DNA of 15,430 nt from Thermoanaerobaculales bacterium. Its GTDB lineage: Bacteria > Acidobacteriota > Thermoanaerobaculia > Thermoanaerobaculales > Sulfomarinibacteraceae. Below, piece after piece: positions 1 to 6,513 of this stretch. Below the pieces are notes generated by a model, which worked only from the letters and a program-made list of their open reading frames with translations, made no database searches and had not been told where the DNA came from. Within the stretch, counting starts at the first letter, position 1. Each line of letters starts with the position of its first letter. The stretch is from assembly GCA_025456385.1 (NCBI GenBank), contig JALOKS010000022.1, forward strand, positions 1 to 15,430, in the 5' to 3' direction. Both the position numbers and the translations under genes were made by a program.

Positions 1-696
1 AAGTCCTTCCAGGGTGTCGCGGCGCGCCACGGCATCCGGCTGCCCGACCGCGAGCTGGTGTGCGCGCCCCTCGACTCGCCCGAGGGCCGGGCCTATGAGA
101 GCGCCATGCGGGCGGCCGCCAACTACGCCTTCGCCAACCGCCAGGTGCTGGCCCACCTCGCGCGCGGGGCATTCGCCGAAGCCCTCCGGGGCCGCGCCCG
201 CGACACCCACCTCCACCAGGTCTACGACCTCGCCCACAACATGGGCACGACCGAGGAGCACCTCATCGACGGCCGCAGGCGCCGGGTCTGCGTGCACCGC
301 AAAGGGGCGACCCGCGCCTTCGGGCCGGGCGCTCCCGGCCTGCCCCCGGAGTACCGCACGGTCGGCCAGCCGGTGCTGGTGCCGGGCTCGATGGGCACCG
401 CCTCGTGGGTGCTCCTCGGCACCGAGGCGAGCATGGAGAGCGCGTTCGGCTCCTGCTGCCACGGCGCCGGCCGCCGCCTGAGCCGCAGCCGCGCCAAGCG
501 CTCGATCCGCGGCTCCGAGCTGCGGCAGGAGCTCGAGAGCCGCGGCATCGCGGTCCGCGCGGGCTCGCTCGCCGGCCTCGCCGAGGAGGCGCCCCAGGCC
601 TACAAGGACGTCGACGCGGTGGTCGAGGCGGTGGTCGGCGCCGGCATCGCGCGCAAGGTCGCGCGTTTGAAGCCGGTCGCGGTCGTCAAGGGGTAG
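1..696 (+). CDS. rtcB: RtcB-family RNA ligase, C-terminal part (5' end outside window)
   Basis: The reading frame is open from the first base and ends at TAG 694-696, so the 231 residues here are the C-terminal part of a protein that begins upstream. RtcB joins 2',3'-cyclic phosphate or 3'-phosphate RNA ends to 5'-OH ends through a GTP-derived guanylyl-histidine, with Mn2+, in RNA repair and tRNA splicing. Visible family motifs are the HN pair (fragment residues 79-80), VHRKGATRAF (about 98-107), VPGSMGT (about 127-133) and SCCHGAGR (about 151-158). The histidine of HGAGR is the guanylylated residue in characterised RtcB proteins. The C-terminus is intact and typical: YKDVDAVVE, then VARLKPVAVVKG. 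No neighbouring archease or RtcA gene is visible; the next gene is convergent. Family assignment is near certain; the cellular substrate is unknown. Confidence 0.95.
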   Translation, partial: KSFQGVAARHGIRLPDRELVCAPLDSPEGRAYESAMRAAANYAFANRQVLAHLARGAFAEALRGRARDTHLHQVYDLAHNMGTTEEHLIDGRRRRVCVHRKGATRAFGPGAPGLPPEYRTVGQPVLVPGSMGTASWVLLGTEASMESAFGSCCHGAGRRLSRSRAKRSIRGSELRQELESRGIAVRAGSLAGLAEEAPQAYKDVDAVVEAVVGAGIARKVARLKPVAVVKG

Positions 697-699
697 CAG

Positions 700-751
700 G
701 GGGCGGAGGGGCGGAGGGGAAAAGGGGAAAAGGGGAAAAGGGGAAAAGGGG
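700..751 (+). repeat. 8-bp tandem repeat, purine-rich array (6.5 units)
   Basis: Two copies of GGGGCGGA are followed by four copies of GGGGAAAA and a final GGGG. GGGG runs therefore begin at 700, 708, 716, 724, 732, 740 and 748, exactly 8 bases apart. The array starts 4 bases after the rtcB stop. Seven evenly spaced G4 runs with 4-base spacers also fit a G-quadruplex motif in the coding strand of rtcB. It pairs with the opposed array at 777-816. The repeat is directly visible; any terminator or structural role is inferred. Confidence 0.9.
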
Positions 752-776
752 AGGAGGAGAGGAGGGCGCTCCAGTT

Positions 777-816
777 CCTCCGCCCCTCTGCTCCTCTGCT
801 CCTCCGCCCCTCTGCC
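777..816 (-). repeat. Opposed array of the same 8-bp repeat family (about 5 units)
   Basis: Read on the minus strand from 816, the units are a partial GGCAGA, then GGGGCGGA, GGAGCAGA, GGAGCAGA, GGGGCGGA and GG. GGGGCGGA is the same unit that opens the plus-strand array at 700. The two arrays are therefore inverted around a purine-rich centre (752-776). Bases 702-719 can pair with 799-816 at 16 of 18 positions, forming one long hairpin between two convergent genes. A bidirectional terminator role is plausible, but there is no U-tract. Confidence 0.85.
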
Positions 817-831
817 GATAGGGCGGGCGGG

Positions 832-2049
832 CTACAGCTGCATCAGGCTCTCGAGGTGCTCGGAAGGCACCACCCACTCGGTCGGCTCGCCGTCGCCCAG
901 GGCGGCGATCTTGTGGGCGACCGTGTCGCGGATGTAGCGGCCCCAGATCTTGAAGGGCAGCTCGGCGATGTCGACGGTCGGCGAGGTGGCGAGGCGCAGC
1001 ATGTACTCGATGATCGAGGAGGCGTTCTGGGCGAGGCGGCCGAAGTCGCCCGCGAGGTCGCGCTGGTCGAGGATCCGCTGCTCGTGGATGCAGGTGCCGA
1101 ACTCGGACTCGACGAGATCCTCGAAGGTCGTGAGAATGAGCTCGAGGCGGAAGGTGCGGCTGCAGCTCGCGACGTAGGCGCTGAAGCGGCGGTCGAGCTC
1201 GGCCATGGGCAGGCCGCGGCCGGCGGCGAAGGACCAGTCGATGCCCTGCATGGTCTCGACCAGGGTTTCGGCGGGCGGCAGCTCGAGGTCGATGAGGTAG
1301 TGGGTGCCGCGGTAGGCCCCGGAGTGGGACTCGCGGTCGTGGGCCCAGGCGTAGTCGAGCTCGTCGAGGGCGGCCTCGACCCTGGGAACCTCGGCGTCGG
1401 CGGTGATCAGCTTGACGCCGATGACGTCGTCGACGCGCTGCCGGTCGGGGTCGAGGACGATGCGGCCGGAGCGGATGCGGTCCGCCACCAGCCGCTCGGC
1501 GGCACCCCGGATCCCCGCCGGGATGCTCGGCGGCCGGTCGTTGTTGACCAGGGTCGCGGCGTCGCGCGGCCGGCTCGCGGCGAGCCGGGCGGCGACCACG
1601 TCGACCTCGGCGCTGAGCCGGGCGGCGACCCGCCGGGAGACCTTGTCGGCGATGCGGCGGATGCGCTTGCGGCGGATGATGGCCGCGATGCGGCCGTTGC
1701 GCTGGGTGACGATGCTCATGCGCACCGGGGTGCGGGGGAAGAACTCCTCCGGCAGCTGCCGGTACCAGTCGATGAGCTCGGCCACCCGCGACGTGGGGTG
1801 GGCCGCGGCGGCCACGATCGCCTCGCGCAGCTCGTCCTTGTTGGTGGTCCGCTCGAGGTAGAGGTCCTCCCGCCGGCACACCCGGCAGAGGTCGGCCACG
1901 AAGCGGCGGACGGTGGGCGCCGTGATGGCCCGCTCGAAGGCGAAGATCTCCGTCAGCACCCGCCCGTCGTCGGGCTCGACGCGGTCGGCGAGCCAGCGCA
2001 TGGCGACGTCGAAGAGGCGGTCGCGGTGGGTCAGCCCGGAGAGGTACAT
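832..2049 (-). CDS. Unrecognised protein with a divergent RelA/SpoT-like nucleotidyltransferase domain
   Basis: This 405-aa soluble protein has no signal peptide or membrane segment and I cannot name its family with certainty. The N-terminal half (about 1-200) is helical and rich in Arg/Ala, with a basic stretch RRKRIRRIADKVSRR (126-140). The second half recalls the order of motifs in RelA/SpoT synthetase domains: DDVIGVKLI (207-215) for the usual D-x-x-G-x-R segment, GAYRGTHY (244-251) for GYRSLHY, and RLELILTT (301-308) followed by ESEFGTCIHEQ (314-324) for the EiQiRT and acidic/His segment. Known members of that family make (p)ppGpp or related pyrophosphorylated nucleotides, or act as toxins. 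The canonical arginine of D-x-x-G-x-R is Lys here, so activity is uncertain. ATG at 2047-2049 is the only standard start before the promoter region; an AGGAG lies 17 bases upstream, which is too far to be a good ribosome site. The gene stands alone, convergent with rtcB and divergent from the pan/coa operon. Confidence 0.55.
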   Translation of the reverse strand: MYLSGLTHRDRLFDVAMRWLADRVEPDDGRVLTEIFAFERAITAPTVRRFVADLCRVCRREDLYLERTTNKDELREAIVAAAAHPTSRVAELIDWYRQLPEEFFPRTPVRMSIVTQRNGRIAAIIRRKRIRRIADKVSRRVAARLSAEVDVVAARLAASRPRDAATLVNNDRPPSIPAGIRGAAERLVADRIRSGRIVLDPDRQRVDDVIGVKLITADAEVPRVEAALDELDYAWAHDRESHSGAYRGTHYLIDLELPPAETLVETMQGIDWSFAAGRGLPMAELDRRFSAYVASCSRTFRLELILTTFEDLVESEFGTCIHEQRILDQRDLAGDFGRLAQNASSIIEYMLRLATSPTVDIAELPFKIWGRYIRDTVAHKIAALGDGEPTEWVVPSEHLESLMQL

Positions 2050-2180
2050 CGGTGGTCTGCGAGGAGCTCCTGAAATCGAGCCTGCGACGCGCTCGACCGT
2101 GCGCTTTCTCCATGGTACCGCCGTTGTCGCGTTCGTGGCCAGCCGCGGGCTGCGATCGTCCGCGACGCGGCCCCTGCGGC

Positions 2181-2209
2181 TTGCCAGCAGGCGCGCGATG
2201 CCCTATGGT
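2181..2209 (+). promoter_or_regulatory. Candidate sigma-70-type promoter of the pan/coa operon
   Basis: TTGCCA at 2181-2186 matches five of six bases of TTGACA. It is followed after exactly 17 bases by TATGGT at 2204-2209, which matches four of six of TATAAT. Transcription would begin near 2216 and give a leader of about 85 bases before the ATG at 2302. This is the only good pair I see in the 252-base spacer between the two divergent genes; no clear promoter for the minus-strand gene was found there. The consensus used is the E. coli one and may not hold exactly in this lineage. Confidence 0.45.
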
Positions 2210-2301
2210 GGCGGCGGGTGCGCACCGATCGCGGGCGACGGTGACGGCGAACACCCGCAGTCGAGCGAACGCGCGGACTTGATCGGAAGGACAGGTACCG
2301 T

Positions 2302-3009
2302 ATGAGCGAGCCCACCTATGGCCTGATCGGCCGTGGCCGCGTGGCCACCCACCTCGGTCATTACCTCGAGCTCGAAGGCCGCCCGCCCGCCCGCTGGGAC
2401 CGCGGGGCGAAGGCGACGCCAGGGCAGGCGCTCGCCGGCTGCGACCCGATCCTGCTCGCGATCAGCGACGACGCGCTCGAGCCCTTCCTCGCGTCCAACG
2501 CCTGGCTCGCGGGGCGGACCGTCGTCCACTTCTCGGGCAGCCTCGTGCTCGCCGGCGCGCACGGCCTCCACCCGCTGATGAGCTTCGGGCCCGAGCTCTA
2601 CGACCACGCGACCTACCGCAGCATCCCCTTCGTCGAGGAGCGCGGCGGCCTGCGTTTCGCCGACGCCTTCCCGCGCCTCCCCAACCCGGCCTGGCCGCTC
2701 GACCCCGGGCTCAAGCCGCTCTACCACGCGCTGTGCGTGCTCGGCGGCAACTTCACGACCCTGCTCTGGGCCAAGGTCTACGAGGACTTCGAGGAGCGGC
2801 TCGGCCTGCCGCGAGCGGTCCTGGGCCCCTACCTCGAGCAGGTCGCCCGCAACACCGCGGCCGCCGGCCGGAGGGCCCTGACCGGGGCCATCGCGCGCGG
2901 CGACCGCGGCACCGTCGCGCGCGACCTCGCGGCCCTCGGGGGCGATCCCTACGCCGCGGTCTACCGCGCCTTCGCGGCGCTCTTCGAGCCCGGGGAGGTG
3001 CGGGCATGA
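2302..3009 (+). CDS. panG: DUF2520 Rossmann-fold oxidoreductase, probable PanG-type ketopantoate reductase
   Basis: The 235-aa protein starts with a nucleotide-binding Rossmann motif GLIGRGRVATHLGHYL (7-22), followed by AISDDAL (53-59), HFSGS (76-80), HPLMSF (90-95) and a helical C-terminal part with LGGNFTTLLW (147-156) and LTGAIARGD (193-201). This pattern fits the Rossmann/DUF2520 family, which includes PanG, a ketopantoate reductase unrelated at family level to PanE. The expected reaction is NAD(P)H-dependent reduction of 2-dehydropantoate to pantoate. It is the first gene of an operon that otherwise holds every pantothenate and phosphopantetheine step except this one, which strongly supports the role. 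GGAAGG at 2285-2290 and AGG at 2293-2295 precede the ATG. The stop overlaps the panB start (ATGA). The family is seen in the sequence; the reaction is inferred from family and context. Confidence 0.75.
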   Translation: MSEPTYGLIGRGRVATHLGHYLELEGRPPARWDRGAKATPGQALAGCDPILLAISDDALEPFLASNAWLAGRTVVHFSGSLVLAGAHGLHPLMSFGPELYDHATYRSIPFVEERGGLRFADAFPRLPNPAWPLDPGLKPLYHALCVLGGNFTTLLWAKVYEDFEERLGLPRAVLGPYLEQVARNTAAAGRRALTGAIARGDRGTVARDLAALGGDPYAAVYRAFAALFEPGEVRA

Positions 3010-3794
3010 TCGTCCAGGACTTCGCCCGCAGGAAGCGCGAGGGCGTGCCGATCTCGATGGTCACCTGCTACGACAGCTGGTCCGCGGCCCTCATCGCCGC
3101 CACCGACATCGACTGCGTGCTGGTCGGCGACAGCCTGGCGATGGTCGTCTACGGCCACCCGAACACCCTGCCGGCGGACGTGGCGACCATGGCCGCCCAC
3201 ACCGCGGCCGTGCGCCGCGGCGCACCGCAGCTCTTCGTCGTCGGCGACCTGCCCTTCCTCTCCTACCGCAAGGGCCTCGAGGCGGCGGTGGAGGCGGCGG
3301 GCGCGCTGATGCGGGCGGGCGCCAACGCGGTCAAGCTCGAGGGCGCGGCCGGCAACCTCGAGCTGGTGCGCCACCTCGTCGAGTCGGGGGTGCCGGTCAT
3401 GGGGCACCTCGGCCTGACGCCGCAGTCGGTCAACCTGCTCGGCGGCTTCAAGGTCCAGGGCCGAGGTGAGGCGGCGGCGGCCGCGCTCCTCAGCCAGGCG
3501 CGGGAGCTCGCGGCGGCGGGCTGCTTCGCGCTCGTGCTCGAGGCGGTGCCGGCCGAGCTCGCGGCCGCGGTCACCGCGGAGCTCGCGATCCCGACCATCG
3601 GCATCGGCGCCGGTGCGCGGGTCGACGGCCAGGTGCTGGTGCTGCAGGACCTGCTCGGCATCACGACCGCCTTCCGCCCGAAGTTCGTGCGCACCTGGCT
3701 GGACGGCTCGGGCCTGATCCGCGACGCCCTCCAGGCCTACCACCGCGACGTGACCAGCCGCGCTTTCCCGAACGGCGAGGAGAGCTACCGATGA
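3006..3794 (+). CDS. panB: 3-methyl-2-oxobutanoate hydroxymethyltransferase (ketopantoate hydroxymethyltransferase)
   Basis: PanB transfers a hydroxymethyl group from 5,10-methylene-tetrahydrofolate to 2-oxoisovalerate to make ketopantoate, the first committed step of pantothenate synthesis. The 262-aa protein has the usual family length and cytosolic TIM-barrel motifs: SMVTCYD (17-23), VGDSL (40-44), GDLPF (80-84), KLEG (110-113), GHLGLTPQ (133-140), LVLEAVP (176-182) and IGIGAG (198-203). Asp42, Asp81 and Glu112 stand where the family binds Mg2+, and Glu179 lies at the conserved LE position. The ATG at 3006 overlaps the TGA of the preceding gene in ATGA, which fixes the start and suggests translational coupling. 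Longer forward extensions of this frame into the panG-like gene are not real, because that region is coded in another frame. Certain assignment. Confidence 0.97.
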   Translation: MIVQDFARRKREGVPISMVTCYDSWSAALIAATDIDCVLVGDSLAMVVYGHPNTLPADVATMAAHTAAVRRGAPQLFVVGDLPFLSYRKGLEAAVEAAGALMRAGANAVKLEGAAGNLELVRHLVESGVPVMGHLGLTPQSVNLLGGFKVQGRGEAAAAALLSQARELAAAGCFALVLEAVPAELAAAVTAELAIPTIGIGAGARVDGQVLVLQDLLGITTAFRPKFVRTWLDGSGLIRDALQAYHRDVTSRAFPNGEESYR

Positions 3795-4555
3795 TGGAGG
3801 TCATTTCCGAGGCGGCCGCGGCTCGCGCGCACTGCGCGGCGCTGCGCCGGGAGGGCGCGACGCTGGGCTTCGTGCCCACCATGGGGGCGCTGCACGCCGG
3901 GCACCTGAGCCTGATCGAGCGGGCGCTGAGGGAGAACGACCGGGTGGCGGTCTCGATCTTCGTCAACCCCACCCAGTACGACGACCCGGCCGATCTCGAG
4001 CGCTACCCGCGGCCCTTCGCGGCCGACCTCGCGGCCTGCGAGGCCGCCGGCGCCGACCTCGTGTTCGCCCCGAGCCCGGGCGAGCTCTACCCGGACGGCT
4101 ACCGCTTCCGCGTCAGCGAGGGCGAGCGCAGCCGCGAGCTCGAGGGCGCTCACCGGCCCGGCCATTTCGACGGCGTGCTGACGGTCGTGCTGAAGCTCTT
4201 CACCATCATCAGGCCGCAGCGCGCCTACTTCGGCGAGAAGGACTGGCAGCAGCTGCGCCTGGTTTCCGACATGGCCGCCGCCTTCCTCCTCGACACCGAG
4301 ATCGTGGCCTGCCCGACGGTCCGCGAGGCGGACGGCCTCGCGATGAGCTCGCGCAACGCCCTGCTCTCGCCCGTCGAGCGGGCCCTGGCCCCGACGCTCG
4401 CGCGGGTGCTCGCCGGCGGCGGCTCTCCGGCGGCGATGCGGTCCGCGCTCGCGGCGGCGGGCTTCAGCGTCGACTACGTGGAGCACCGCGACGGCCGGGT
4501 GCTGGCCGCCGTGCGGCTCGGGAACGTGAGGTTGATCGACAATGTCGAAGCCTAA
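3791..4555 (+). CDS. panC: Pantothenate synthetase (pantoate--beta-alanine ligase)
   Basis: PanC joins pantoate and beta-alanine with ATP, via a pantoyl-adenylate, to give pantothenate. The 254-aa protein carries the nucleotidyltransferase HIGH-type motif in PTMGALHAGH (29-38), then FVNPTQ (57-62), RPGHFDGV (122-129), FGEKDWQQ (147-154) and the KMSKS-like DGLAMSSRN (181-189). These are the substrate- and ATP-binding signatures of the family. The protein is slightly shorter than E. coli PanC (283 aa), with a compact C-terminal domain. The ATG at 3791 overlaps the panB stop (ATGA). A second ATG follows at once and could also serve. The 3' end overlaps coaC by 14 bases. Confidence 0.97.
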   Translation: MMEVISEAAAARAHCAALRREGATLGFVPTMGALHAGHLSLIERALRENDRVAVSIFVNPTQYDDPADLERYPRPFAADLAACEAAGADLVFAPSPGELYPDGYRFRVSEGERSRELEGAHRPGHFDGVLTVVLKLFTIIRPQRAYFGEKDWQQLRLVSDMAAAFLLDTEIVACPTVREADGLAMSSRNALLSPVERALAPTLARVLAGGGSPAAMRSALAAAGFSVDYVEHRDGRVLAAVRLGNVRLIDNVEA

Positions 4556-5081
4556 GGTCCTGCTCCAGGTCACCGGCTCCATCGCCGCCTTCAAGGCCGC
4601 CGCCCTCGCCTCGCTGCTCGCCCAGGACGGCTGCGAGCTGCAGTGCGTGCTGTCGGCGGGCGGCCGCGAGTTCCTCGGCGAGGCGACCCTCGAGGGGCTC
4701 AGCGGACGGCCGGTGCTCTCCGACATTTTCGAGCGGGGACGCGCCCTCGAGCACATCAGCCTGGTCGACTGGGCGGACCTCCTGCTCGTCTACCCGGCGT
4801 GCGCCAACCACGTCACCCGCCTCCGCGCCGGCCTCGCCGACGACCTCATCGGCTGCCTCTTCCTCGCCAACAACTTCCGCAAGCCCTACTGGATCGCGCC
4901 GGCGATGAACAGCGACATGCTCGCCCACCCGGCGGTGGCGGAGGCGCTCGCCGTCCTCGAGTCCTGGGGCTGCCGGATCCTGCCGACCGGCGAGGGCCGC
5001 CTGGCCTGCGGCGCGGTCGGCTACGGGCGGCTGCTCGACCCGGAGGCGGTGCACGCCCTGGTCCGGGAGGCCCTCGGATGA
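4542..5081 (+). CDS. coaC: Phosphopantothenoylcysteine decarboxylase, stand-alone CoaC flavoprotein
   Basis: CoaC uses FMN to decarboxylate 4'-phosphopantothenoylcysteine to 4'-phosphopantetheine. The 179-aa protein has the flavoprotein start VTGSIAAFK (10-18), the catalytic His in HISLVDWAD (His71), PAMNSDM (120-126, the substrate clamp) and RLACGAVGYGRL (153-164), whose Cys156 matches the active-site Cys of bacterial Dfp/CoaC. In most bacteria this domain is fused to CoaB; here the protein stops right after the decarboxylase domain and CoaB is the next gene. ATG 4542 lies inside the panC end, with GTGAGG at 4526-4531 as a ribosome site 10 bases upstream. Its stop overlaps the coaB start (ATGA). 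Confidence 0.93.
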   Translation: MSKPKVLLQVTGSIAAFKAAALASLLAQDGCELQCVLSAGGREFLGEATLEGLSGRPVLSDIFERGRALEHISLVDWADLLLVYPACANHVTRLRAGLADDLIGCLFLANNFRKPYWIAPAMNSDMLAHPAVAEALAVLESWGCRILPTGEGRLACGAVGYGRLLDPEAVHALVREALG

Positions 5082-5746
5082 AGGCCCTGGTCACCGCCGG
5101 CGGAACCGAGGAGCCGATCGACGGCGTGCGCCGGCTCACCAATCTCTCCACCGGCGCCACCGGCGCCGCCATCGCGCGCCACTTCGCGGCGCGCGGGGCC
5201 GAGGTGCTGCTGCTGCACGCGGCGCGCGCAGCGGTCGGCGAGCCGGGCTGCGAGCGCGAGCCCTTCACCACCTTCGCCGAGCTCGAGGCGGCACTGCGCC
5301 GCCTGCTGGCGGCGCGGGCCTTCGACGTCGTGGTGCACGCCGCGGCGGTGGCGGACTGGGCGATCGCCGCGGTCGAGCTCGACGGTGCGGCCCGGGACCA
5401 CGGCGCGCGCGGCAAGCTCGAGGGCGGCCGCGAGCTGGTGCTCCGCCTCCGCCCCAACCCCAAGCTCATCGACAGCCTGCGCAGGTGGTCGGGGAACCCG
5501 GCGCTGACGGTGGTCGGCTTCAAGCTCACCGACGAGCCCGACCGGGAGGCGCGCTCCGAGAAGGCGCGCGCGCTGCTCGCGCGCGGCGCCGCCGACCTCG
5601 TGGTCCACAACGACCTCTCCGAGATCACCGCCAGCCGCCACCGGGCGACGATCCACGGACCGGACGGCGTGGTCGCGGTGGCCGAGAGCACCCAGGAGCT
5701 CGCGGAGGTTCTGTTCGCGATCCTCGAGAAGGGAGCGGCGGCGTGA
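5078..5746 (+). CDS. coaB: Phosphopantothenate--cysteine ligase, stand-alone CoaB
   Basis: CoaB condenses 4'-phosphopantothenate with cysteine, using a nucleoside triphosphate (CTP in the bacterial enzymes studied). The 222-aa protein matches the C-terminal half of bifunctional CoaBC: VTAGGTEEPIDGVRRLTN (5-22), STGATG (24-29), AAAVADW (88-94), a KLEGG segment (Lys113) and PNPKLI (126-131), then GFKLTDE (147-153) and DLVVHNDLSEI (173-183). Asn22 and Lys113 stand where CoaB has its intermediate-binding Asn and essential Lys. The GFKLTDE segment differs from the GFAAET form common in fused CoaBC, so this may belong to a monofunctional CoaB subgroup. ATG 5078 overlaps the coaC stop (ATGA) and the TGA at 5744-5746 overlaps the coaX GTG. 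Confidence 0.9.
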   Translation: MKALVTAGGTEEPIDGVRRLTNLSTGATGAAIARHFAARGAEVLLLHAARAAVGEPGCEREPFTTFAELEAALRRLLAARAFDVVVHAAAVADWAIAAVELDGAARDHGARGKLEGGRELVLRLRPNPKLIDSLRRWSGNPALTVVGFKLTDEPDREARSEKARALLARGAADLVVHNDLSEITASRHRATIHGPDGVVAVAESTQELAEVLFAILEKGAAA

Positions 5747-6513
5747 AGCTCTGCATCGACGTCGGCAACTCGCAGATCTACGGCGGGCTCTTCGCGGGCG
5801 AGGAGCTGGTGCTGCGCTTCCGCAAGATCACGCCGCGCGGCGCCTCCTCCGACGAGCTCGGCGTGTTCTTCCGGCAGGCGCTCAAGGAGAACGGCCACGA
5901 CCCGGCGGCGGTCACGGCGATCGGCTTCTGCTCGGTGGTGCCGGACATCAACCACTCCCTCGGCAATGCCTGCCGCCGTTACTTCGGCCTCGAGCCCTTC
6001 AGCCTCCGGGCGGGGGTCAAGACCGGGCTCCGGATCCGCACCAAGAACCCGGCCGAGGTCGGGGCCGACCGCATCGCCGGCGCGGTCGGCGCGGTCGCGC
6101 GCTTCCCGGACGAGGAGCTCGTCATCATCGACTTCGGCACCGCGACCACCGTCGAGGCGGTGAGCGCCGAACGCGACTACCTCGGAGGCGTCATCCTGCC
6201 GGGCCTCATGATCTCGATGCACGCCCTGGTGCAGAACACCGCCGGCCTGCCGAAGGTGGAGATCGTGCGCCCCGAGCGCTGCTGCGGCCGCTCGACCGTC
6301 GAGTGCATCCAGTCCGGCCTCTTCTGGGGCCACCTCGGAATGGTCCGCGAGACCCGCGACCGCCTGGCGAAGGAGTGCTTCGCCGACCGCCGGCCGGTGG
6401 TCATAGCCACCGGCGGTTTCGCGGGGCTGTTCGCGGACTCCGGGCTGTATGACGCCGTCGTCCCGGACCTCGCCCTCGAGGGGGTCCGCATCGCGCAGGA
6501 GCTGAACCAGTGA
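5743..6513 (+). CDS. coaX: Type III pantothenate kinase
   Basis: CoaX phosphorylates pantothenate to 4'-phosphopantothenate; it belongs to the ASKHA fold, is not inhibited by CoA and usually needs a monovalent cation. The 256-aa protein has the family length and motifs: CIDVGNSQI (4-12, phosphate loop), NPAEVGADR (102-110), IIDFGTATT (128-136), GGVILPG (148-154) and IATGGFAGLF (221-230). The start is GTG 5743, overlapping the coaB TGA in GTGA; this places the DVGNS motif at residue 6, as expected. Extending the frame upstream would run through coaB in another frame and is rejected. The stop overlaps the panD start in a second GTGA. Confidence 0.96.
   Translation: MKLCIDVGNSQIYGGLFAGEELVLRFRKITPRGASSDELGVFFRQALKENGHDPAAVTAIGFCSVVPDINHSLGNACRRYFGLEPFSLRAGVKTGLRIRTKNPAEVGADRIAGAVGAVARFPDEELVIIDFGTATTVEAVSAERDYLGGVILPGLMISMHALVQNTAGLPKVEIVRPERCCGRSTVECIQSGLFWGHLGMVRETRDRLAKECFADRRPVVIATGGFAGLFADSGLYDAVVPDLALEGVRIAQELNQ

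Noticed and set aside
686..2254. Long minus-strand frame (522 codons) overlapping the RelA/SpoT-like gene
   Set aside because: Its product is Arg/Pro/Ala-rich low-complexity sequence without motifs, and it runs through the 8-bp repeat arrays. It is the usual shadow frame of high-GC DNA; the 832-2049 frame has balanced composition and motif order.
2733..3005. N-terminal extension of panB
   Set aside because: The extra codons are Arg/Gly-rich and overlap the panG-like gene in another frame. PanB has its full family length from ATG 3006.
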